In this document: positions 55,767 through 62,934 of the stretch, in pieces
Position numbering within the stretch: position 1 is the stretch's first letter
Layout of the letters: each line of letters starts with the position of its first letter
Assembly (NCBI RefSeq): GCF_020215645.1
Contig: NZ_CP084058.1
Location: forward strand, 3,038,001-3,102,000
Source: Nonomuraea gerenzanensis
GTDB lineage: Bacteria > Actinomycetota > Actinomycetes > Streptosporangiales > Streptosporangiaceae
Direction: 5' to 3'
Length of the DNA stretch: 64,000 nucleotides
Made by a program: the position numbers and the translations under genes
Notes under the pieces: model-generated
What the model was told of the DNA's origin: nothing
Databases searched by the model: none
What the model saw: only the letters and a program-made list of their open reading frames with translations

Positions 55767-56471
55767 TCACCCAGGAAGTGCCCTGACGGTGACGGGTGCC
55801 AGCCAGAGCCCGGCCAGCGCGTCGATGAGGCCGACGGCGGTGGCCTCCCAGCCCGTGCGCGCCGCGGGCCCGCCTTCGTGCAGCGCCCGCTCGCGTTCGG
55901 CCAGCGTGTGCACCACCAGCAGGCGGCTCATGTCCGCCCGCTCCCTGTGCACCTCCTCCGGCAGGTCGGGCAGCAGCCGGAACATGCCCTCCAGCGTGCG
56001 CCCCATCGACGGCGCCGCCACCGACTCGTCGACCACGATCTGCCGCAGGGCCGGCACCGTGTCGAACTGCGCCAGGCACCTGGCCCGCCAGCTCGGCACG
56101 CCCAGCGCGTCGAGCTGGCCGGTCGCGGGGCGTACCAGGCAGGCGATCCAGGCGCGCGGGTCGTCCGGCTCGCCGATCTCCGCCAGCATCCGCAGGCGGC
56201 GCTCCTCCGTCACGGCGGTGTGGCGGCGCACGATCGCCCGCACCAGGTCGGCCTTGGTGCCGAAGTGGTAGCCGACGGCGAAGTTGTTCGCCTGCCCGGC
56301 CGCCTGGCCGATCTGCCGGTTGGACACCTCGCCCACCCCCTGCTCGGCGAAGAGCCGCTCGGCGGCGTCGAGGATCGCCTCACGGGTGTCGCGGGCCCGC
56401 TCCGCCCCGCCGCGGGTCACTCGCCGCGCGGCCCTGACGGAGCCCGCGCGCCCGGTCTTGGTGGAGGACAT
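55767..56471 (-). CDS. TetR-family transcriptional regulator
   Basis: 234 residues. The DNA-binding domain is AILDAAERLFAEQGVGEVSNRQIGQAAGQAN followed by VGYHFGTKADLVRAI (about residues 30-78), and the C-terminal domain is of the TetR_C type with an RLLVVHTLAERERAL helix. ATG 56471 is chosen because TACGGT lies about seven bases upstream on the minus strand, suggesting a leaderless transcript. GTG 56480 would be inside that promoter. The target is not evident; the pectate lyase lies upstream on the same strand. Confidence 0.82.
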   Translation of the reverse strand: MSSTKTGRAGSVRAARRVTRGGAERARDTREAILDAAERLFAEQGVGEVSNRQIGQAAGQANNFAVGYHFGTKADLVRAIVRRHTAVTEERRLRMLAEIGEPDDPRAWIACLVRPATGQLDALGVPSWRARCLAQFDTVPALRQIVVDESVAAPSMGRTLEGMFRLLPDLPEEVHRERADMSRLLVVHTLAERERALHEGGPAARTGWEATAVGLIDALAGLWLAPVTVRALPG

Positions 56472-56525
56472 GCCCACCACCGTACGGAACCCCGGCCCGA
56501 TCCGCCCTCCCGGGCGGGCGATCAG

Positions 56526-56562
56526 GGGCGGTGAGCGCGGTGGCCGGCCACGCTCACCGCCC
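56526..56562 (-). terminator. Terminator hairpin after the pectate lyase gene
   Basis: GGGCGGTGAGCG (56526-56537) and CGCTCACCGCCC (56551-56562) form a perfect 12-bp stem. The 13-nt loop contains TGGCCGGCCA, itself palindromic. It begins 20 bases after the lyase stop on the minus strand. Confidence 0.75.
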
Positions 56563-56582
56563 GCATGCTCGCCTCAGCCGTC

Positions 56583-57530
56583 CTAGAGGGAGATACGGCC
56601 CGCGCCCGCGCCCGCCGTCACGATCGACTTGACGCTGGAGGCGCTGTCGAGCGAGTACGAGTACGGGATCGACCGGACACTGCCGCCGCTCTGACCGCTG
56701 CCCGAGTTGACGAAGTGGTTGTTGCGGGCCACCAGGGTGCCGGCGGGGGAGCTGCCCTCACCCAGGTGGAACGGGTCGTCGGTGTTCTCGAAGTAGTTGC
56801 CCTCGACCAGCACGCCGCCCTCCATGGTGGAGGCGACGCCGTAGCTGCCGACGCTGCCGTAGTAGTTGTTGAACACGTGCACCGGGTTGCCGAACCGCAC
56901 GCGCGGGTGGCGCTGGTTGGTGCCGTCGAACCAGTTGTGGTGGTACGTCACGCGCAGGCGCCCCCGGTCCTCGGAGGCGTTGCTGTCGCTGTGGCCCAGC
57001 AGCATGGTCTTGTCGTGGTCGAAGAACCTGTTCCAGGACACCGTGATGTAGTCGCTGGACCGCTTGATGTCCAGGGCGCCGTCGCCGCCGTTGCTGAAGG
57101 TGTTGTGGTCGATGTAGACGCGGGTGGAGTACTGGACGTTGATGCCGTCGTCGCCCCAGTTCCTGAAGGTCAGGTTGCGGATGATGACGTTCGACGCCTG
57201 AGAGACGTTGAAGCCGCATCCGGAGATGGTCGCGCCCGAGTTGCCGATGACGGTCTTGTTCGAGGCGACGCGGAGCATGCCGGAGCAGGAGATGGTGCCG
57301 GAGACCCTGATCACGGCGGCGGAGCCGGACGACAGGGCGCTCGTCAGCGCGGAGGCGGAGGAGACGGTCGTGGTGGCCGCGCTGCCGCCGCCGGTGGTGC
57401 CGCCGCCCTGCGTGGCCCAGCCGACCAGCGGGGTGTCGGCCGCGGCCGGCGCCGCGGTCGCCGCCGTGAGCCCCGCCGCCGCGGCGGCCAGGCTGGTGAC
57501 GAGCGTGAGGACACGTCGTGCTGTGCTCAT
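56583..57530 (-). CDS. Secreted pectate lyase (PL1 family)
   Basis: 315 residues with a signal peptide (basic start, Ala-rich core, APAAA cleavage near residue 31). The mature protein is a parallel beta-helix: NKTVIGNSGATISGCGF, NVIIRNLTFRNWGDDGINVQ, VYIDHNTFSNGGDGALDIKRSSDYITVSWN and YHHNWFDGTNQRHPRVRFG, the last containing the catalytic-Arg region of PL1. Ca-binding aspartates lie in the DGALDIK strand. It depolymerises polygalacturonate by beta-elimination outside the cell. AGGAG precedes the ATG. Two different palindromes in the upstream 100 bases imply sugar-responsive control. Confidence 0.9.
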   Translation of the reverse strand: MSTARRVLTLVTSLAAAAAGLTAATAAPAAADTPLVGWATQGGGTTGGGSAATTTVSSASALTSALSSGSAAVIRVSGTISCSGMLRVASNKTVIGNSGATISGCGFNVSQASNVIIRNLTFRNWGDDGINVQYSTRVYIDHNTFSNGGDGALDIKRSSDYITVSWNRFFDHDKTMLLGHSDSNASEDRGRLRVTYHHNWFDGTNQRHPRVRFGNPVHVFNNYYGSVGSYGVASTMEGGVLVEGNYFENTDDPFHLGEGSSPAGTLVARNNHFVNSGSGQSGGSVRSIPYSYSLDSASSVKSIVTAGAGAGRISL

Positions 57531-57573
57531 GAGTGTGCTCCTACCTACTGCGGGTGGTCTGTAGGTGCTGCCT

Positions 57574-57589
57574 GTTCACATATGTGAAC
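57574..57589. promoter_or_regulatory. Palindrome GTTCACATATGTGAAC upstream of pectate lyase
   Basis: A perfect 16-bp palindrome 44 bases before the lyase ATG. An extra GTGAAC half-site follows at about 57603. The symmetric AT core differs from the CG-centred LacI sites, so a GntR- or IclR-type protein could bind; the identity is unknown. Confidence 0.6.
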
Positions 57590-57621
57590 GCGTGGCATGT
57601 GAGTGAACGAGAGCGAGAGTA

Positions 57622-57635
57622 GGAAAGCGCTTTCC
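57622..57635. promoter_or_regulatory. LacI-type operator GGAAAGCGCTTTCC upstream of pectate lyase
   Basis: A perfect 14-bp palindrome with GCGC centre, the classic LacI-family form (GAAAGCGCTTTC). It is 92 bases before the lyase start, so it may overlap or flank the promoter. Confidence 0.65.
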
Positions 57636-57817
57636 AGTCGTCAATGAAGTCGCCGCGGCCCTTCGTGGCGGAGTAGGAGTCGTGGCCGGTCAGGGCATAA
57701 CACCGCGTTTTTACCGCTGTGAAACTTTCATGTCGGAGCCCTGGCTACGGCGTGCCCACGTGACCCTGCCGCCGGCGTCCAGCAGCATGCGGGACGAAGC
57801 ATGCAAGATCACGACAT

Positions 57818-59506
57818 TTACCGCTGCTGTGGGACGGTGACGATGGCGGTGGCGGTGGCGGGCGGCGGCACCAGCCGCCGGTCGCGAACCAGTTGGATGA
57901 CGCGCTCCAGGTCGGGCGTCTGGTAGCGGTCGTCGCCCAGCGCCGCGACGTGCCGCCTGAGCTCCGCCAGCATGGTACGGGTGCCGGCGCCCAGCGGCAG
58001 GCCCGCCATCTCACCGGCGATGAGGTCGATGCCCTGGGCCGCCATCAGGTACTGGACGGCCAGCACGATCTCCAGCCGGTCCAGGTTCTCGTGCAGGTCG
58101 CGGGCCGAGGCCATGGCCATCGTGTTGTGGTCCTCCTGCCCGTCCTTGACCGGGCGTGACAGGGTGCCCGCCGGGGTGGCCCTGACCTGCATCTCGGGGA
58201 CCAGCGCGGCGGCCACCGTCTGCACCTGCACCAGGCCGGAGTTCAGGCCGACCGGCGGGCCGGCCAGGTTCGCCGGCAGGCCGTAGCTCCACCGGGGCGA
58301 CAGCAGCCGTCCCGACAGCTCCTGCGACAGCACGCCGACGTCGGCGATCTCCGCGTTCAGGGTGTCGGCGAGGTGGCCCATGACGGAGCCGTCCCAGTTG
58401 CCGCCCATCACGAACTCATACCCCCGGCCCCGCTCCCGCCTGAAGACCAGCGGGTTGACGGTGGAGGAGTTGGCCTCCCTGATCAGCGTCCGGCGGGCGT
58501 CGGCGAGGGTGTGCCGCAGCCCGGCGAGGATGTGCGGCGCCGCCCGTACCGAGACCGCGTCCTGGATGCGCGGCTCGGGGCTGAGGCGGCGGCGGCCCTC
58601 GTCCGTCATCCAGCGCGAGCCCGCGACCATCGCGCGCAGCCGCGCGGCGACCGCGTTCTGCTCGGGGATGTGGCGTTCCGCATGCGTACGGGCGTCCAGC
58701 GAGCTCCGCTCGGCCCTGGTCGCCTCCATGAACAGGGCGAACGCCCCCTCCGCCTGGTCGGCGAGCACGGTGGCGCGGTGCACGGCGTGCGCCAGCGTGG
58801 CGGTGAGCACGGTGCTGCCGCTGACGATCGGCAGCGCCTCCCCGGCGAGGAGGGTGAAATCCCTGGTCAGCCCGGCCCGGGGCAGCAGCTCCGAGGCCGG
58901 GCCCTCCTGTCCCCGGTAACGCACCGGCGCGTCCTCGCCGATCGCCGCCAGCCCGGCCGCGGCCTGGGGCTGCAGGTCGCCGGTGCCCAGGGAGCCGATC
59001 TGCGGCATGCGCGGCACGACCCCGGCGTTGACCAGGTCCAGCAGCCGCTGGGGCACCTCGGGGCGGACGCCGGCGCGGCCCCTGGCGAGCTGGTTCGCCT
59101 TGAGGATCAGGGCCAGCCTGACCACGTCGTCCGGCAGCGGGTCGCCGACGCCCGCGGCGTGGGAGCGCAGGATGTTGCGCTGGAACCGCTCCTGCTCCGC
59201 CGCCGAGAGCGGGCGGTCCTTGAGCGGCCCGAGCGCCTGGTTCCAGCCGTAGACGCGCTGGCCCTCCAGGGCCGCCAGCGCGCCGGCGCGGGTCCTGGCC
59301 ATGGTGGCGCGGGCGGAAGGCGCGAGCCGTGCGGAGACGGGACGGCCGTCGAGGATCGCGAACGCGTCCCTCAGCGAGAAGGAGTCGCCGTCCAGCACCA
59401 GGCTCAGCGGGCGCGGCGCCGGGGGAGCCGCGGGCTCGGCGACCGCCTGCCCCGGCACGCACAGGGCGGTGACCAGGCCGAGACCGGTGATGATGCGCCG
59501 GGTCAT
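57818..59506 (-). CDS. Secreted HAL/PAL-family protein lacking the MIO motif
   Basis: 562 residues. The ATG has GGAGGGAG upstream and opens a Sec signal peptide (MTRRIITGLGLVTALCVPGQ, Ala-Val-Ala cleavage near 23). The mature protein aligns in motif order with histidine/phenylalanine ammonia-lyases: a catalytic-type Tyr in VYGWN (86), NILRSHAAGVGDPL, GVRPEVPQRLLDLVNAGVVP, GGNWDG and QEDHNTMA. At the place of the MIO-forming GSxGASGDL it has GSLGTGDL (171-178), so Ala-Ser-Gly is lost, with one residue deleted. Standard MIO chemistry is not expected. Export is also unusual for this family. The gene is monocistronic. The real function is unknown. Confidence 0.82.
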   Translation of the reverse strand: MTRRIITGLGLVTALCVPGQAVAEPAAPPAPRPLSLVLDGDSFSLRDAFAILDGRPVSARLAPSARATMARTRAGALAALEGQRVYGWNQALGPLKDRPLSAAEQERFQRNILRSHAAGVGDPLPDDVVRLALILKANQLARGRAGVRPEVPQRLLDLVNAGVVPRMPQIGSLGTGDLQPQAAAGLAAIGEDAPVRYRGQEGPASELLPRAGLTRDFTLLAGEALPIVSGSTVLTATLAHAVHRATVLADQAEGAFALFMEATRAERSSLDARTHAERHIPEQNAVAARLRAMVAGSRWMTDEGRRRLSPEPRIQDAVSVRAAPHILAGLRHTLADARRTLIREANSSTVNPLVFRRERGRGYEFVMGGNWDGSVMGHLADTLNAEIADVGVLSQELSGRLLSPRWSYGLPANLAGPPVGLNSGLVQVQTVAAALVPEMQVRATPAGTLSRPVKDGQEDHNTMAMASARDLHENLDRLEIVLAVQYLMAAQGIDLIAGEMAGLPLGAGTRTMLAELRRHVAALGDDRYQTPDLERVIQLVRDRRLVPPPATATAIVTVPQQR

Positions 59507-59733
59507 GGCGACTCCCTCCACGAAGATCGATGCCGCACCCGTCATCGTGGCCGGGCGGGCGGGCGGCGGGTCGGACGACGACCGTTATAGTCCGGCGAGC
59601 GGCCTGCGCGGGCGACGACCCGGCCTCGGCGGGGAGAGTGCTGACCCGATCTCGACCCTTTCCATGGCAAGCCTCCCAGCGCGGGCGAATCCGGCCTGAG
59701 CTGCGGGGGTGGGGGTACGGGCGAACGGGCCGA

Positions 59734-59739
59734 TACGGT
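59734..59739 (+). promoter_or_regulatory. -10 hexamer of a leaderless ArsC-like gene
   Basis: TACGGT ends eight bases before the ATG at 59748, placing the RNA start near the start codon; no Shine-Dalgarno sequence is present. Confidence 0.4.
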
Positions 59740-59747
59740 CTACTGCC

Positions 59748-60101
59748 ATGGAGATCTGGATCAACCCCGCGTGCTCGAAGTGCCGCTCCGCGCTTTCCGT
59801 CCTGGACGCCGAGTCGGCGCAGTACACCGTGCGCCGCTACCTGGAGGACCCGCCGAGCGAGCCCGAGCTGCGCGAGGTGCTGTCCAGACTCGGGCTGGAG
59901 CCGTGGGACATCACGCGGACCGGTGAGGCGCGGGCGGCCGAGCTGGGGCTGGACGGCTGGCCGCGCGACGCGTCCGCGCGTGACCGGTGGATCAGGGCGC
60001 TGGCGCAGAACCCGATCCTGATCCAGCGCCCGATCATCACGGCCGACGACGGGTCGGCGGTGATCGGCCGGTCGGAGGACGCCGTGCGTTCGGTGCTCTG
60101 A
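59748..60101 (+). CDS. ArsC/Spx-family thioredoxin-fold protein
   Basis: 117 residues. The N-terminal redox motif is NPACSKCRSA (Cys10, Cys13 with this start), as in glutaredoxin-dependent arsenate reductases and YffB-like proteins, and the C-terminal NPILIQRPIITADDGSAVIGR block carries the conserved Arg region of ArsC. No arsenic resistance genes are adjacent, so a general thiol-redox role is as likely as arsenate reduction. An in-frame ATG at 59709 lacks a ribosome site. Confidence 0.85.
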   Translation: MEIWINPACSKCRSALSVLDAESAQYTVRRYLEDPPSEPELREVLSRLGLEPWDITRTGEARAAELGLDGWPRDASARDRWIRALAQNPILIQRPIITADDGSAVIGRSEDAVRSVL

Positions 60102-60155
60102 GCCGCTCACGGCAGGAGGAACGCCGCGAGCCGCCCACGGCAGGAGGAAGGCGCT
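60100..60155. repeat. 28-bp imperfect direct repeat
   Basis: Two adjacent copies of a unit starting GAGCCGC(T/C)CACGGCAGGAGG follow the ArsC-like stop. No coding sequence or hairpin is associated with them. Confidence 0.6.
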
Positions 60156-60173
60156 GCATCACAAACAGCGAGA

Positions 60174-60218
60174 GGAAGGCCGCGTCCCCCGCGGGCGATA
60201 CGGGGAACGCGGCCTTCC
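60174..60218. terminator. Bidirectional terminator between convergent genes
   Basis: GGAAGGCCGCGT (60174-60185) pairs perfectly with ACGCGGCCTTCC at the right end, extended by a CCCC/GGGG block past one bulged base. It separates the ArsC-like gene from the convergent MFS exporter and can serve both. Confidence 0.8.
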
Positions 60219-60232
60219 TGGTCCGGCGGGGA

Positions 60233-61813
60233 TCAGGCCCCGGCGACGGCCTCCTCCTTGGCCGCCGGCGACGGCAGGTCGAGGCTGTCGCGGAGCCTGG
60301 CGGGCTTGAGGAAGGCGGCGGCGACCAGGCCGACGGCGGCGATGGCGGCCGAGATGAGGAAGATGTGGCCGGTGGCGTCGCCGTACGCGGCCCTGACGAT
60401 CTCCTTGATCGGCTCGGGCAGGGCGGCGAGGTTCAGGCTGCCGCCGGCCGCGGCGGCGTCACCGCCGACCGGGATCCCGGCCTTGACCAGCCCTTCCGCG
60501 ATGCTGGTCGCGACCTGGTCGGCCAGCACCGCGCCGAGCACCGACACGCCGACGGTGCCGCCGAGCGAGCGGAAGAACGTGACCGCGCCGCTGGCCGCGC
60601 CGATCTCGCTGAGCGGGACCGTGTTCTGGATGACCAGGACGAGGTTCTGCATGGACATGCCGACGCCGATGCCCACGGCGAGCATGTAGAGGGAGATCAG
60701 CACCAGCGAGGTCTGGTGGTCGATGGTCGCCAGGCCGCCGAAGCCGGCCAGCAGGACGATCAGGCCGACCAGGATGTACGGCTTCGTCCGCCCGGTGTTG
60801 GAGACCATCCGGCCGCTGATCGTGGACGACAGCAGCACGCCCGCCATCATGGGGATGGTCAGCAGGCCCGCCTCGGTGGGGCTGAACCCGCGGCCGATCT
60901 GGAAGTACTGCCCGAGGAAGACCGAGCCGCCGAACATGGCCATGCCCACCGCGAGGCTGGCCAGGATGGCCAGCGCGGGCGTGCGCCGCCGGATGACGTG
61001 CAGCGGCACGACCGGCTCCTTGACGGCCGACTCGACCCAGGTGGCCAGCGCGAGCAGCACCACACCGCCACCGGCCAGGGCCGCGGTCTGCCAGGACAGC
61101 CAGTCGAACTCGTTGCCGACGAAGGTGACCCAGATGAGCAGGATGCTGACGCCTGCGGCGATGAGGGTGGCGCCCCAGTAGTCGATGCTCACGTTCGACC
61201 GCCGCACGGTCGGGATGTGCAGCGTCTTGGCCAGCAGCGCGAAGGCGGCGATGGTGAACGGCACGGCGATGAAGAAGCACCAGCGCCAGCCGAGCCAGGA
61301 GGTGTCGGCGATGAGACCGCCGAGCAGCGGGCCGCCGACCGTGGCCACGGCCATGACGGCGCCGAGGTAACCGTTGTAACGGCCGCGCTCCTTCGGCGAG
61401 ATCATGGCGGCGATCACGACCTGCGCGAGGATCTGCAGCGCGCCCATGCCCAGGCCCTGCACCGCGCGGAACGCGATGAGCTGGCCGGTGTTCTGCGCGA
61501 ACCCGCAGGCCAGCGAGCTGACCATGAAGATCACGATGGCGATCTGGAGCAGCAGCTTCTTGTTGAACAGGTCGGCCAGCTTGCCCCAGATGGGCGTCGA
61601 GGCGGTCGAGGCCAGCAGCGACGCTGTGACGACCCAGGTGTACTGCGACTGGGTGCCGTCCAGCGCGCCGATGATCTGGGGCAGCGCCACCGACACGATG
61701 GTCCCGCTGAGCATGGCGACGAACAGGACCAGCAGCAGGCCGCTGAGAGCTTCGAGGATCTGGCGGTGGGTCATCGGCTCCGCCGCGGACGGCGCTGCCG
61801 GCTGTGCACTCAC
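60233..61813 (-). CDS. MFS multidrug exporter (EmrB/QacA, 14-TMS)
   Basis: 526 residues from a GTG with GGAGG upstream. It has fourteen hydrophobic segments. The helix-1 motif (LSGTIVSVALPQIIGAL), the loop motif WGKLADLFNKK and the antiporter motif C (GAVMAVATVGGPLLGGLIAD) are those of DHA2 drug:H+ antiporters. It is divergent from a TetR gene with 112 bases between starts, the usual arrangement of drug-inducible efflux pumps. Substrates cannot be predicted. Confidence 0.9.
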   Translation of the reverse strand: MSAQPAAPSAAEPMTHRQILEALSGLLLVLFVAMLSGTIVSVALPQIIGALDGTQSQYTWVVTASLLASTASTPIWGKLADLFNKKLLLQIAIVIFMVSSLACGFAQNTGQLIAFRAVQGLGMGALQILAQVVIAAMISPKERGRYNGYLGAVMAVATVGGPLLGGLIADTSWLGWRWCFFIAVPFTIAAFALLAKTLHIPTVRRSNVSIDYWGATLIAAGVSILLIWVTFVGNEFDWLSWQTAALAGGGVVLLALATWVESAVKEPVVPLHVIRRRTPALAILASLAVGMAMFGGSVFLGQYFQIGRGFSPTEAGLLTIPMMAGVLLSSTISGRMVSNTGRTKPYILVGLIVLLAGFGGLATIDHQTSLVLISLYMLAVGIGVGMSMQNLVLVIQNTVPLSEIGAASGAVTFFRSLGGTVGVSVLGAVLADQVATSIAEGLVKAGIPVGGDAAAAGGSLNLAALPEPIKEIVRAAYGDATGHIFLISAAIAAVGLVAAAFLKPARLRDSLDLPSPAAKEEAVAGA

Positions 61814-61925
61814 GCGCAACCTCCGTTTCTCGTACGTCAAAGAGATCAACCCGGACACCTTACATGCACATGGGGCAACTTTGCGCATTGAGCATTTATT
61901 CCCGTTGGGTAAGCTGTGCGTCATC

Positions 61926-62540
61926 ATGGGCAACACACCGGGCCTGCGGGAGCGCAAGAAGGCCCAGACACGGCAGGCGGTGCACGAGGCCGCGCTGCGG
62001 CTGACCGTCGAGCACGGGCTGGACAACGTCACCGTCGAGGCCATCGCCGATGCCGCCAACATCTCGCGGCGCACGTTCTCCAACTACTTCGACGGCAAGG
62101 AGGACGCGCTGCTCTACGGCGACGAGCAGCGCCTGGACAGCCTGGTGCTGCGCGTACGCGAGCAGCCGGCCGGCCGGACCGCCTGGCAGGCGCTGCGCGG
62201 GGCGCTGCAGAGCCTCTACGCCGAGACCGGCGGGCCCGACCGCGCATGGCACCTGCGCGCCCGCCTGGCCATGGGCCATCCCTCCCTGCAGGCCAGGCAG
62301 CTCGCCGGCCGCGTCCGGCTGGAGCGCGCGCTGAGCCAGGCGGTGGCCGAGCGGGCGCAGCCGTGCGACGTCGGGCCGGAGATGCTCACGGCCGCGTTCC
62401 TGGCGGCGATGCGCATCGCCACCCAGCGGTGGTGCGCCGAGTCGGAGACCCGGCCGCTGCACGAGCTGACGGTGCTGGCGCTGGACGAGATCGCCCGTCC
62501 CTTCGAGGACGTGGCCCAGCCCCTGTCCGTCCGGGGGTGA
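61926..62540 (+). CDS. TetR-family regulator of the divergent MFS exporter
   Basis: 204 residues. The helix-turn-helix is VTVEAIADAANISRRTFSNYFDGKEDALL (about residues 38-66), with a typical C-terminal ligand domain. TTGAGC and TAAGCT (61910-61915) make a plausible promoter ten bases before the ATG. The divergent layout with the MFS gene implies repression of the exporter, though no clean palindrome was found between them. Confidence 0.85.
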   Translation: MGNTPGLRERKKAQTRQAVHEAALRLTVEHGLDNVTVEAIADAANISRRTFSNYFDGKEDALLYGDEQRLDSLVLRVREQPAGRTAWQALRGALQSLYAETGGPDRAWHLRARLAMGHPSLQARQLAGRVRLERALSQAVAERAQPCDVGPEMLTAAFLAAMRIATQRWCAESETRPLHELTVLALDEIARPFEDVAQPLSVRG

Positions 62541-62934
62541 GGGAGGACCGGGCGGGCAGGGGCCGGGCGGCTCACGGTTCCGCGCGCGGGCCGAGGTGGC
62601 CCGGTCCCGCGTCGCGATGACGGGACCGGGCCCGTCGCAGGCGCGTCCGACCCACCGGCACCGGCGTCGCCGCAGCCGGGGAGGACTCCAGCTCGAACCT
62701 GTCACCAACCCCGCCGAACGCCGCCGCCGCGGGCCCGGGCCCCCGCGCTGCTGACGAGGGGAATGCTAGGAGGGCACCCTTCCGGAATCCTTATCCGCGA
62801 CCTTGCCGCGGATCACCCGGACGCCCGCCCTCGTCATCCGCCGCCGCGCCGGGCGCGAAGACCCGACGGGAGAGACGCCCGGACGGGGGCAGGACGTCCG
62901 GCCGGCTTCACGCATGCGCCTGGGGAGTGTGACG
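62541..62934. other. Intergenic region before the AfsR/SARP gene
   Basis: 394 bases. It contains the TetR terminator hairpin (listed separately), a GC-rich hairpin near 62726 and a small inverted repeat ATCCGCG-N7-CGCGGAT (62793-62813). No coding sequence is supported. Confidence 0.5.
62598..62632 (+). terminator. Terminator hairpin after the TetR gene
   Basis: GGCCCGGTCCCG and CGGGACCGGGCC form a perfect 12-bp stem with an 11-nt loop, 57 bases after the TetR stop. No U-tract. Confidence 0.65.

Noticed and set aside
59748..60101. Arsenic resistance operon
   Set aside because: Only an ArsC/Spx-like gene is present, with no arsR, arsB or acr3 nearby, so the resistance claim is not supported.
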